Shown piece after piece: positions 1 through 7,823 of a DNA stretch of 64,000 bases. This DNA comes from CAYRVF01 sp964427535 (GTDB lineage Bacteria > Chloroflexota > Ktedonobacteria > Ktedonobacterales > JADMIN01). Both the position numbers and the translations under genes were made by a program. The notes below the pieces were generated by a model that saw only the letters and a list, made by a program, of their open reading frames with translations, did no database searches and was not told the DNA's origin. Within the stretch, counting starts at the first letter, position 1. Every line of letters starts with the position of its first letter. The stretch is taken from positions 1 through 64,000 of the forward strand of contig CAYRVF010000003.1 of assembly GCA_964427535.1 (NCBI GenBank). The letters are read 5' to 3'.

Positions 1-1
1 G

Positions 2-1225
2 GCGACGGCCAAGCGCCGCGCGAAGCTCATCATGGGCGATACCGGCTCGCTGGCTCTCGGTGGGCTGCTGGCGCTCGTCGCGGTGATCAGCCGCAACGAG
101 CTGCTGATGGTCATCATCGGCGGCATCTTCCTGCTCGAAGGGCTCTCGGCGCTCATCTCGGCGCGCATTCTGGTGAAGTTCTTCCGCCGCTTCCTCTATC
201 TGGAGCGCTTCGGCACGGACACCACCTACGCGCACACCGAGTTCCCACTGCCGTTCCTCGCGACGCCGATGCACCACCACTTCGACCTGCTCGGCTGGGA
301 CCGCAAGCGGCTGGTCTACGCGGTCTGGCTGCTGGGTGCGGTGCTCGGCGTGCTGGGGGTGGCGAGCGTGCTCGCGCCGTTCAGCTTCGAGCGCTATCTC
401 GCGCGCGCGGTGGGGCTGCTGACGCTCGTCGCGATCTGGCAGACAGGGCCGTTTACGCGTTACTTCTTCGTCGGCCTCGCCCGCAGGCGTGGTGCGCCGC
501 CGAATGAGCCGCGCTACCTCGCCCTGTTCTACGGCTATCCGTTCAAGCTTTTCGGCATCCGGCTCTACCGCTGCATCGACGTGACACAGGTCGCCGAAGA
601 TGCCATCGGGTCACCCATCGAAGACCTCTCACTGTGGCAGCGCGTGAGTGTCTTCGACGCGCGGGCGTTGCTGGGCTACTACTGCTATCGTGCGGGCGAG
701 ACAGCGGACGCGCTGCGTGTGTGGGAGAAGATTCCGCCGCCGAACTTGAAGTTTCGCCCTGACATCCAGGAGCTGCTCGACGAGGTGCGTCACCGTGCCG
801 CGCTCGAGGCCGAGGTGCCACTCACTCCTCCGGCGCGCATCGTCGCGCCCGATACTGGCGAGCTGGGAGCGTCGCGTTACAGTACACAGCCGCCCGCCAG
901 GCAAGATGACCCTGGCGCGAGTCAATTCCGGCTGCAGAGCCCGTCGAGTGGGATGCCACAGCCGCCGCACCTGGAGCCCGCGAGTCCGTCCATCAGCGGC
1001 AGCCGCGTCGCCCACAACGATCCGTCGCGCCTGTGGAGCGCGGCGGCCTGGAACGCGGCGACGATGCCCAGCACTGACGACGACGAAGAGCCTTCCGCGC
1101 ACTCCAACGGTTTCGAGCCTGGACGCGACGCCGTCACCCAGCCAGCGCGCGACGACGCTGACGCTGGTGACGCGGACCCTGGAACCGCATCCTCATCTGG
1201 CACGAGACGGCCAAGCTGGCAGTAG
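2..1225 (+). CDS. mraY: MraY-like phospho-N-acetylmuramoyl-pentapeptide transferase, 5' partial, with long C-terminal extension
   Basis: Peptidoglycan lipid I synthesis: transfer of phospho-MurNAc-pentapeptide from UDP to undecaprenyl phosphate at the inner membrane face. The window begins inside the gene. The reading frame is open from base 2, and the family motif MGDTGSLALGG (carrying a catalytic Asp) is at bases 32-64. The conserved MHHHF histidine cluster follows at 270-284, and then the last membrane segments. A normal MraY would stop soon after these. Here the protein continues for roughly 250 residues: more hydrophobic segments, a soluble part with a TPR-like helix pair (LGYYCYRAGETADALRVWEK) and a Pro/Ser/Asp-rich low-complexity tail. 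The N-terminal two thirds are outside the window. The MraY core call is firm; the role of the tail is unknown. It is convergent with the ROK kinase gene, with 13 bases between stops. Confidence 0.85.
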   Translation, partial: ATAKRRAKLIMGDTGSLALGGLLALVAVISRNELLMVIIGGIFLLEGLSALISARILVKFFRRFLYLERFGTDTTYAHTEFPLPFLATPMHHHFDLLGWDRKRLVYAVWLLGAVLGVLGVASVLAPFSFERYLARAVGLLTLVAIWQTGPFTRYFFVGLARRRGAPPNEPRYLALFYGYPFKLFGIRLYRCIDVTQVAEDAIGSPIEDLSLWQRVSVFDARALLGYYCYRAGETADALRVWEKIPPPNLKFRPDIQELLDEVRHRAALEAEVPLTPPARIVAPDTGELGASRYSTQPPARQDDPGASQFRLQSPSSGMPQPPHLEPASPSISGSRVAHNDPSRLWSAAAWNAATMPSTDDDEEPSAHSNGFEPGRDAVTQPARDDADAGDADPGTASSSGTRRPSWQ

Positions 1226-1238
1226 CAGCTGGCCCGCC

Positions 1239-2090
1239 TCAGTGCAGAATGCGCCCCTCAGGTGTATCGAGCAAGAGTGCCGCGCCGATGAGTGGCGCCT
1301 GTTCGCCGAGTGCGGCGCGCACCAGTCGCAGGTCCGTGCCGCGCAGCATCGACGACACCCGCCGTTGCGTGTCGTCGAGCAGCCGGAGACGGTTGAGCGC
1401 GATGCCGCCGCTGAGCGCGATGGTTTCTACTCGCGTGAGTTGTGTCAGGTTGACAATGCCGAGGGCCAGCTTCTCTGTGAAATCGCGCCAGACCTGCGCA
1501 TCGTGGATCTCCTCTGGCGGGAGACCGTAGCGGAGGGTGAGCTGTTTGCCGCCGGTGTAGGTTTCGAGGCAGCCGGTCTGTCCACACAAACAGATGCGGG
1601 TGTTGCCGTCGAGGATCTGGTGCGCGAACTCGATCGAGAGCATCACCGCGTTCTGGTCGTTGCCCAGGTGCAACGCGCATCCGGTGCCCGTCGAGACGGT
1701 GAGGTAGGCGCAGCGATCCTCTGGCCGGAGCGCGCCCAGCCGTTTCTCGGCGAGCAGGCCACAGACGGCGTCGTGCGCCAGACGGACGGGGCACCTGGCG
1801 ATGGCGGCCAGGTCAGCCACGAGCGGGCGTTCGACGTAACCGGGGAGATTCGGCGCCACCGAGACGGACTGTCCGTCGCGCGCGATACGCCCACCCAGCG
1901 AGACGCCGATGCCCGCGAGTGGCTCGCTACCCGTATCGCGTAGCACTCGCGCCAGCCATACGATCTGCGCATCGTAGTCAGGCTCGGTGGGGAAGCTCAC
2001 GAGCGGAGTCGAGACGGTCGAGTCAGAGGAGGGGAATGCGGCGACACGGGTGGTCGTGCCACCGATGTCGATACCGAGGATGCGTGTCAT
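1239..2090 (-). CDS. ROK family sugar kinase (glucokinase-like)
   Basis: Predicted ATP-dependent phosphorylation of glucose or a related hexose or amino sugar in the cytoplasm. The 283-residue protein begins MTRILGIDIGGTTTR, the N-terminal ATP phosphate-binding loop. It carries the ROK zinc motif in the form CLCGQTGCLE near residue 175, with the usual Cys spacing and following Glu. Length fits the family (about 290-320). The ATG at 2088-2090 was chosen because GGAG lies about 8 bases upstream; an upstream in-frame ATG at 2171 would add 27 residues unlike the family. No sugar transporter lies beside it, so substrate is open. A ROK transcriptional repressor is excluded by the lack of an N-terminal helix-turn-helix. 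Confidence 0.88.
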   Translation of the reverse strand: MTRILGIDIGGTTTRVAAFPSSDSTVSTPLVSFPTEPDYDAQIVWLARVLRDTGSEPLAGIGVSLGGRIARDGQSVSVAPNLPGYVERPLVADLAAIARCPVRLAHDAVCGLLAEKRLGALRPEDRCAYLTVSTGTGCALHLGNDQNAVMLSIEFAHQILDGNTRICLCGQTGCLETYTGGKQLTLRYGLPPEEIHDAQVWRDFTEKLALGIVNLTQLTRVETIALSGGIALNRLRLLDDTQRRVSSMLRGTDLRLVRAALGEQAPLIGAALLLDTPEGRILH

Positions 2091-2186
2091 GACGCGCTCC
2101 ACGTGGCGACGGACTGCCGCCAAATCGTCCGCTCCCGGTGTGGCGGCTGGAGTCTGCCACGCCGGGAGCATAGCCTCGCGACTGGT

Positions 2187-2573
2187 CTAGCGCACTGTCG
2201 TGGCGACCGAGGCCGACTTGCGCTTGAATGTCGCCGTGGCCGACTCCGCGATGCCGACCGCACAGAGCGCCAGCAGCAGATGCACGACCTGGATGATCCA
2301 GTGGTTCGAGCCAGGGAGAATCCTCGTCTGGAACAGACCGACGAGCGCGAGCGCGAGGCCGATCACGAAGGTGCCGAGGATGAGGCCCATCGAGCCGCCC
2401 CGCAGCGCCGCCGCGATGCCTGTGTACCACACAAGTGCCACGAAGATGATGCCGATGAGCATATGCAGGGCGACCAGGCCACCTCCGGCTACGCCTGTCC
2501 AGAACAGGATGCCAAGAACGAGCTGCACCACAAACAAGGCGCGCAGCGTCATCGAAACAGCTTTCATGCCCAC
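2187..2573 (-). CDS. small four-helix integral membrane protein, unknown function
   Basis: 128-residue hydrophobic protein with about four membrane segments. His residues lie in segments 2 and 4 (HMLIGI and HWIIQVVHLLL), which is loosely like small b-type haem membrane proteins, but I do not recognise a family. The start is probably the GTG at 2571-2573, nine bases after AGGAGG; the ATG at 2567, two codons on, is also possible. It lies 96 bases upstream of the ROK kinase gene on the same strand and may be cotranscribed with it. Membrane location is clear from composition; haem binding is only a guess. Confidence 0.6.
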   Translation of the reverse strand: MGMKAVSMTLRALFVVQLVLGILFWTGVAGGGLVALHMLIGIIFVALVWYTGIAAALRGGSMGLILGTFVIGLALALVGLFQTRILPGSNHWIIQVVHLLLALCAVGIAESATATFKRKSASVATTVR

Positions 2574-2780
2574 GAGCGAGGACCTCCTGAGAACGCACGA
2601 TCGGTGCGGAAATACGCAGGCTTGGGAATCATATTTGTCCCCGCATAGCATACCGCACTGCGGGCGGTAATAGGGAAGGGAAATCGTGGGGTGAAGGTAG
2701 GGGGTGACAGTGGCGAGGGTTCCGCTGAGCTATCGGGAAGCTGGTCGATGGCACGCCCACAGAGGGTGTTGCGCCCAATT

Positions 2781-2990
2781 GGGCGGAGCGTAGCCGCCAC
2801 CGGAAGCAGACCGAGCTGGGTCAACACATCCCCTANNNNNNNNNNNNNNNNNNNNNNNNNNNNNNNNNNNNNNNNNNNNNNNNNNNNNNNNNNNNNNNNN
2901 NNNNNNNNNNNNNNNNNNNNNNNNNNNNNNNNNNNGGGCGGAGCGTAGCCGCCACCGGAAGCAGACCGAGCTGGGTCAACACATCCCCTA
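2781..2990. repeat. identical 55-bp blocks flanking a 100-N scaffold gap
   Basis: Bases 2781-2835 and 2936-2990 are identical over 55 bases, with exactly 100 N between them (2836-2935). A shared 55-mer at both contig ends is what a de Bruijn assembler using k=55 leaves when contigs are scaffolded without closing the overlap. The real genome may therefore have a single copy and no gap, or a longer tandem repeat. Part of the block (aacacatccc-ta) recurs in diverged form at 3019-3030. Confidence 0.9.
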
Positions 2991-3304
2991 GGAATCGCCA
3001 GACTCCGAACGCCCGCCCAACACATCCCTACATCCCGCGCGCCTGGCCGAATCCGTCCGCACCTCTGCCACCCGAGCGCCCCAGCATCCCGTCTGCCGCC
3101 GGTGGTACGGCACAGCAGTAGTGTCGCAGGGCAGACGCCATCGCCGCAACGAATGGGGACTTTCGCGCTACATATCGCGCAATCGGGCGGCGTGGCGCCG
3201 CCTCGGGCACGAGTGGCCGGGCGCACGGTATGATATTCGCGGAGACCCTCTGAGTCCATCCGCGCGGGTCTGGAGATATCGCGATGGTGGACAGTTCAGC
3301 ACTT

Positions 3305-3337
3305 GTCGGGAGCGAGCGAGGCATGCCTTGCCCCGAC
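3305..3337. repeat. family C palindromic repeat
   Basis: Nested inverted repeat: gtcggg at 3305-3310 pairs with cccgac at 3332-3337 around an inner gcgaggcatgccttgc palindrome. It shares the GCGAGGCATGCCT core with the elements at 4600 and 11506. Confidence 0.5.
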
Positions 3338-3415
3338 GGTTGATTCTGACCCGGCGGTAGGTCTTGGGAAGCGGCATCCCGCGCGACACAGTCCACCTAT
3401 GGAAGGAGACTCGCA

Positions 3416-3856
3416 ATGGCGCTTGCGGAGCGGCAGGCCAACGTGATCTGGCAAGGCGACCTCGCCCACGGCAACGGTACGGTACACGTCAATAGCGGCG
3501 CGTTCCCGGATTTTCCTGTGACATGGGCGTCACGCACACAGCGCTCGGACGGCAAGACAAGCCCGGAGGAGCTGATCGCGGCGGCGCATGCGTCGTGTTT
3601 CGCGATGGCGTTCTCGAATACGCTGGCAACGAATGGCGCGACGCCCGAGCAGCTCGACGTGACGGCGGTATGTACGCTGGACCGAGTCGACGACAAGGTG
3701 CGGATCACGACGATGCGGCTGACAGTGCGCGGGCACGTGCCCGGCCTGGATGCCGATGCCTTCCAGCGGTACGCGCAGCAAGCCGCGGAGGGATGCCCCG
3801 TCTCGAACGCACTCCACAACAACGTCGACATCCAGCTCGACGCGCAGCTCGCATAA
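3416..3856 (+). CDS. OsmC/Ohr family peroxidase
   Basis: Thiol-dependent reduction of organic hydroperoxides in the cytoplasm. The 146-residue protein matches the family in length and has both redox cysteines in their usual settings: HASCFAMAF near residue 60 and EGCPVSNAL near residue 126. It resembles the OsmC subgroup more than Ohr (TSPEELIAAAHASCF). Start ATG is preceded by GGAAGGAG at 3400-3407. It appears monocistronic; the next gene starts 164 bases downstream. No MarR/OhrR regulator is adjacent. Confidence 0.92.
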   Translation: MALAERQANVIWQGDLAHGNGTVHVNSGAFPDFPVTWASRTQRSDGKTSPEELIAAAHASCFAMAFSNTLATNGATPEQLDVTAVCTLDRVDDKVRITTMRLTVRGHVPGLDADAFQRYAQQAAEGCPVSNALHNNVDIQLDAQLA

Positions 3857-4020
3857 ACCGGGGAGGGAATGGCCTCTGGCGCCGATGTCTGCTACTATTC
3901 TCGACATACAGCGGTCGGGAGCACATGCGGGCGCAGACCAATGTCGATCTACGCCCGCGTCGCCCACACGGCGGGTAGTTTGCCGTCCCACTGACGGGAT
4001 ACGGAAGCGGAGGGCGCACC

Positions 4021-4461
4021 ATGCACTTCACAGGGCAGCAGAAAATCCGTGCGACGATGCCCGAAATCTGGGCATTCTTCATGGACCCCGACAAGGTAGC
4101 GCAGTGTGCGCCTGGCTTCAAGTCGATGGAAGTGCTTGGTCCCGATCATTTCAAGCCGACGCTGTCGGTGGGCGTCGGGCCGGTACGAGCTACCTTCACC
4201 CTCGACGTGCAGCTTTCTGAGATGCACGAACCCGATCACGCGGTCATGACGGCCCGTGGCAGCGCGGCGGGCAGCGCCGTCGAGGTGCGCGCGGCGGTCA
4301 GCCTGACGCCGGAGTCGGACGAAATCACGGACCTAAACTACGATGCCCAGGTCAACGTCAGCGGCACGCTTGCCAGCGTGGGCAGCCGGTTGATGGAGGG
4401 CACGGCGAACAAGCTGACCGCGCAGTTCTTCAACTGCGCGCGCACCAAGCTGGAGGCGTGA
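4021..4461 (+). CDS. CoxG-like SRPBCC family protein
   Basis: 146-residue START/SRPBCC fold protein of the carbon-monoxide-dehydrogenase subunit G (CoxG) type. Family features are an N-terminal MHFTGQQKI strand, WAFFMDPDKVAQCAPGFKSME (helix and the conserved CxPG turn), a central GPVRATFTLDVQL strand, and a C-terminal amphipathic helix ending NCARTKLEA. In CO dehydrogenase clusters CoxG helps anchor or mature the enzyme. No coxSML genes are present here, so this is more likely a stand-alone lipid- or ligand-binding paralogue. The 3' flank carries repeats of families A and C. Confidence 0.8.
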   Translation: MHFTGQQKIRATMPEIWAFFMDPDKVAQCAPGFKSMEVLGPDHFKPTLSVGVGPVRATFTLDVQLSEMHEPDHAVMTARGSAAGSAVEVRAAVSLTPESDEITDLNYDAQVNVSGTLASVGSRLMEGTANKLTAQFFNCARTKLEA

Positions 4462-4493
4462 GCGGACGTCATCCCCCCTGACCCCCTGGCAGA

Positions 4494-4537
4494 ACCTCAC
4501 CCCCTACCCCTTTTCCTTAGAGGGGAAGGGGTCGCTA
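4494..4537 (+). repeat. family A palindromic repeat
   Basis: CTCACCCCCTACCCC followed by a hairpin ccccttttcctt/agaggggaagggg and gtcgct. It is in the 3' flank of the CoxG-like gene and upstream of the end of otsB, so it may end transcription from either side. Confidence 0.7.
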
Positions 4538-4599
4538 GTCAGGCGGGTGTGCTGAATGGATCTTGTGCGGCACATCAACGTGGATGTGCTGTTCTGTAA

Positions 4600-4619
4600 G
4601 GGCGAGGCATGCCTCGCCC
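4600..4619. repeat. family C perfect 20-bp palindrome
   Basis: GGGCGAGGCA followed directly by its exact reverse complement. It lies between two convergent genes. Related imperfect copies are at 3305-3337 and 11506-11531. Confidence 0.75.
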
Positions 4620-4638
4620 AGGTCCGTGGGAAGGCGTG

Positions 4639-5511
4639 TCACGCACGCGCGGCCTCGTCGATCAGCCAACGGAGGAGGGACGGCACTTGCTGGATGCTCG
4701 GCAGCGTCACGTCCGCGGCGTCCGCGAGGCCGGAGGGCGCCTCGGCCTGCAGCACGGCAACGGAGACGCCTGTGCAGACGCGCTCGCGGGTCAGGCGTCG
4801 TAGCGCGGTGAACGCGTCGATGTCGGTCGTGTCGTCGCCGAGGTAGACCGCGCCGCGCAGCCCTCGCTCGCGGATCAGCGCCTCAATCGCCGTGCCCTTG
4901 TTCACGTCCACTGGCGGGCGGATCTCGACGACGCGCTTGCCGCGTGTGACACGCAGCCCATGCGGTGCGGCGGCAGCCTGCGCGGCGTGGAACACCTCCG
5001 CTTCGGCGGTTTCGGGGTCCTGTGTCGCGCGCACGTGCAGGCTCGCGGTAGCCCCCTTCGGCTCGGCACGCAGGCCCGGCCAGCGCGGCTCGAGGTCCTC
5101 GTAGACCTGCTCCAGCACGGCTGAGATGGGCAGCAGGTAGCGCTCTACGCCCTCCGGCATGATGACCTCGCCGGTCTCGATTTCGTCAGCGCCGGTCGGG
5201 CTGGGCGACGGATCGAGCCATTCGAAGCCATGGTTGCCGATCGAGAAGACGCCCGTCACATCAACCTTCCGGCGCAGGTTCGCCGCCGAGCGGCCCGACA
5301 CGACGGCTACCACGTCGAAGGTCCGCACCACCTCCGCAAGCAGCGTGCGGACGCCCGGCAGGAGCGTCGCGGCCTCGGGCGTCGGGGCGATTGCGCTCAG
5401 CGTGCCGTCGAAGTCGGAAAGTAGGCCGCGTGGATGCGCGCTCACAGCCGCCCGCAGCAGGTCACGTTGCGGTGCAGTTAGCTGAAGCCGCGCTCCACCG
5501 TGGTCGGCCAT
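4639..5511 (-). CDS. otsB: trehalose-6-phosphate phosphatase
   Basis: Removes phosphate from trehalose 6-phosphate to give trehalose, an osmolyte and stress protectant. The 290-residue protein has HAD motif I as LLSDFDGTLS near residue 30 (nucleophile and acid-base Asp), VSGRS for motif II, SIGNHGFEW typical of OtsB, and motif III/IV GDDTTDIDAF near residue 230. Start ATG at 5509-5511 follows AGGAGG at ideal distance; the open frame runs further upstream but without family sequence. No otsA synthase is in the window, so the partner must be elsewhere. Confidence 0.93.
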   Translation of the reverse strand: MADHGGARLQLTAPQRDLLRAAVSAHPRGLLSDFDGTLSAIAPTPEAATLLPGVRTLLAEVVRTFDVVAVVSGRSAANLRRKVDVTGVFSIGNHGFEWLDPSPSPTGADEIETGEVIMPEGVERYLLPISAVLEQVYEDLEPRWPGLRAEPKGATASLHVRATQDPETAEAEVFHAAQAAAAPHGLRVTRGKRVVEIRPPVDVNKGTAIEALIRERGLRGAVYLGDDTTDIDAFTALRRLTRERVCTGVSVAVLQAEAPSGLADAADVTLPSIQQVPSLLRWLIDEAARA

Positions 5512-5605
5512 ACGGAAGCCTCCTCTGCGTGTCCGGCTGATGTCTGTGCCGTTCCAGTATACGACCAGTACCGGAGGGGAAGCTGTCCGCACACCGTGCA
5601 TGGTG

Positions 5606-6310
5606 CTATGTGTGGAGAGCGACGAGCACCTGCTCCGTGACGGGAGCAGACAATGTGGCAGGCGCAAGGACAACATCCAGTCGCAACTTGCGGCGGAAGA
5701 GAAAGAGCAGTGGAATCTCGACTGGCGGTCGGTACCGCACCTTCATATCTCGCGCGGCAATAACGACCGCTGCGCACACCGGAATGTTGCGCAGATTCTG
5801 GGCAGCGAGCACCTTATTGATACGTTGGACGTTCATGCGCGCCTGTTGGGTGGGGTTCTCGAATGCCTTTCTCCACCGTCCAGTGCGAACGTTGCGGTGC
5901 CACCATATATCATGAGCCAGTTTGAACCTGCCACGATAGGCCTTGACCTCGAAGACCGTCACACCCGACGGGCCGATAAGCACGGCGTCGATGTCGCCTC
6001 CTTTCGGTGAGCGGGGAGGCACGTAATTGCGCAGGAGGACATACGAGTCGTCAAAGATGGGACGCAATGCGGCTTCGAGCGCATTCTCGCCTGCTCGCCC
6101 CCGCGCATAGTTCTGGGCGTCTTGCAGTAGCCGGCGGACTTCTCGGGCACGTTCCTGGAGGGCTTTGTTACGCTCTCCAGTCAGAACCCACCACACACGA
6201 CGAAGGGTCCCCTCTGGCTGGGGTATCGGCGTATTCTTCACCTGCTCGGCCTTCTGACGAAAGGCAACTTCCTGATCGCGTAGATATGTCGATCCCAGCC
6301 TGACCTGCAC
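5606..6310 (-). CDS. NERD (nuclease-related) domain protein
   Basis: 234-residue protein. An N-terminal charged helical region (about residues 1-75) is followed by a NERD domain. Nuclease-like core residues are visible: the G-E of RAGENALEAAL, GGDIDAVLIGPSGVTVFEVKAYRG (the D and E-V-K of a PD-(D/E)xK-like fold), and a final strand PVCAAVVIA. The start is a GTG at 6308-6310, after a GGAAGG. Family members occur beside helicases or kinases, but here the neighbours are otsB and mscS, so no system is implied. DNA cleavage is inferred from the fold only. Confidence 0.82.
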   Translation of the reverse strand: MQVRLGSTYLRDQEVAFRQKAEQVKNTPIPQPEGTLRRVWWVLTGERNKALQERAREVRRLLQDAQNYARGRAGENALEAALRPIFDDSYVLLRNYVPPRSPKGGDIDAVLIGPSGVTVFEVKAYRGRFKLAHDIWWHRNVRTGRWRKAFENPTQQARMNVQRINKVLAAQNLRNIPVCAAVVIAARDMKVRYRPPVEIPLLFLFRRKLRLDVVLAPATLSAPVTEQVLVALHT

Positions 6311-6433
6311 AGCCCTATCCTTCCCAGCGTGATCTCGGTCCTTGTCCGTGCCGCGGATGGCTCGCGGGTGCGCCGATTATACAGGTCCGTTGCTGTTGTG
6401 TCTATTGCCCGCTGGTGCTGGCTGCATCAGCAC

Positions 6434-7522
6434 TCAGAAACCGACCGGGTCGCGTGCATCGGGGGTGTGAACGACGCGCACTGGCAGGCCGAACGCGATG
6501 CCTTCTTCGCGGTAACGCCGTTGCAGGCGCTTGATGAACTCGTGTTTGATCAGGAACTGATTGGTGAATTCGTGACCGCGTAGGATCACCGTGAAGTGGA
6601 TGGCCGACTCGGCGAAAAGGCTGTAGCGCAGCAGCGGCTCGTAGTCCGCTACGCCGCCGGGCACGGAGGCGAGCACCTCGCGCGCCACCTCCAGCGTGAC
6701 ACGCTCGACGCGCTCCAGATCGGCGTCGTAGCTGACGCCGATATCCAGGAGTATCGCGAGGTCGGTCTGGGGCTGAGCATAGTTCACCAGAATCGACGAC
6801 GTCATCTGCGCGTTGGGAATGATGATCATATTGTTCGTCAACTGGCGCACCGTCGTCGTCCGCCAATTGATGTCGACGACGTAGCCTTCTTCGCCTGTGC
6901 TCAGGCGGATGTACTCACCAGGACGCACCTGTCGCGCGGCGATGAGCTGGATGCCGGAGATCAGGTCCGTCAGCGTCGACTGCAGCGCTAGCGAGACCGC
7001 CAGACCGCCGACGCCTAACGCGGCCAGCGCCGGCGTGACGGAGACGTCGAACACCTGCAGGATGATAAGGAAGCCGACGATGTAGATCGTGACCCGCACG
7101 ACCGTGGTGATGAGGGAGAGGGCCGGGCGCTGCTCGGCGCCCGATGACACATTAATCAGGCGGGATGAGATGCTCGCCAGCGACGTGGTGAGCGAGAGCA
7201 GGAAGACGACCAGCAACCCGTCGTCCACATAGGTTCCAACGGTCAGGTCCTGAATATGCCACGGCGACGACTTGGGCGAGAGCGCGAGAAATAGCCCCAG
7301 CAGCAAGCCCCACAGGATGAACCGCGCGCGCAGCGACGCGAAAATCACGTCGTCGCCATGCCACGGCGAGCGCTTCGCGAAGCGCTGGAGGCGCGCCAGC
7401 ACGGTCAGCTCGAGCAGCCAGCCGAGCGCCGTCATGAAGGCGATGATGATGACCGGCACGAACGGATAGATCTGCGGCAAGTCAAGCTGGACCAGATTAA
7501 TCAGCTCAACCAGACTGCCCAT
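6434..7522 (-). CDS. MscS family mechanosensitive ion channel
   Basis: 362-residue inner-membrane channel that releases solutes on hypo-osmotic shock. There are about four or five membrane segments before residue 190. The pore-lining segment (ALAALGVGGLAVSLALQSTL, near 165-185) has the Gly/Ala packing pattern of MscS TM3. A beta domain follows with PGEYIRLSTGEEGYVVDINWRTTTVR and IIIPNAQMTSSILVNYAQP, then an alpha-beta C-terminus. Start ATG follows GGAGG. It is downstream of a promoter region not shared with the NERD gene by overlap, but on the same strand. Confidence 0.92.
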   Translation of the reverse strand: MGSLVELINLVQLDLPQIYPFVPVIIIAFMTALGWLLELTVLARLQRFAKRSPWHGDDVIFASLRARFILWGLLLGLFLALSPKSSPWHIQDLTVGTYVDDGLLVVFLLSLTTSLASISSRLINVSSGAEQRPALSLITTVVRVTIYIVGFLIILQVFDVSVTPALAALGVGGLAVSLALQSTLTDLISGIQLIAARQVRPGEYIRLSTGEEGYVVDINWRTTTVRQLTNNMIIIPNAQMTSSILVNYAQPQTDLAILLDIGVSYDADLERVERVTLEVAREVLASVPGGVADYEPLLRYSLFAESAIHFTVILRGHEFTNQFLIKHEFIKRLQRRYREEGIAFGLPVRVVHTPDARDPVGF

Positions 7523-7823
7523 GTGTGCCGATCCTCCGAAATCTGGGCGCGTGTGCTTCGACGCGCGGGCGAGGCGTGCCGCGCGCCTACAGCGTGCCGT
7601 CGCATGCTCCCGCGAGACGAGCGTTCGTTCTCTGCATGTGTAGCAGGGTCTCTGGCGGGTAGAAAGCGTCTAGTACGAAATGCTCAGGCAGGCGGAGAAC
7701 AAAGATCAGCCGATTCCTCGCGTTACGACACAAGGCACGCATTCTGCGAGTGAACGTCTGCCATCCAGTGTCTGTCTGTGTGCTTCCCAAGGAAGAGAGG
7801 CCGATGAGCCAATGGAGGGTCAC
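7523..7823. other. divergent promoter region between mscS and the MFS gene
   Basis: 301 bases with no gene. It contains a partial GC-rich palindrome (gggcgaggcgtgccgcgc near 7567) resembling repeat family C. No clear sigma70 hexamers stand out. Confidence 0.5.

Larger units (their letters stand above)
2652..3415. other. gene-poor interval containing a scaffold gap
   Basis: No convincing gene is seen in these 764 bases. The interval holds the first N run and its duplicated flanks, the short direct repeat aacacatccc(c)ta at about 2823, 2978 and 3019, and a palindromic repeat at 3305-3337. A long minus-strand frame through the N run has no family features. Confidence 0.6.

Noticed and set aside
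795..1943. Long plus-strand frame overlapping the mraY end and the ROK gene
   Set aside because: Shadow of two confidently assigned genes; Arg-rich, no family sequence.
2564..3259. Minus-strand frame through the first N run
   Set aside because: It depends on translating the N bases and overlaps the membrane protein's upstream region; no family features or start signal.
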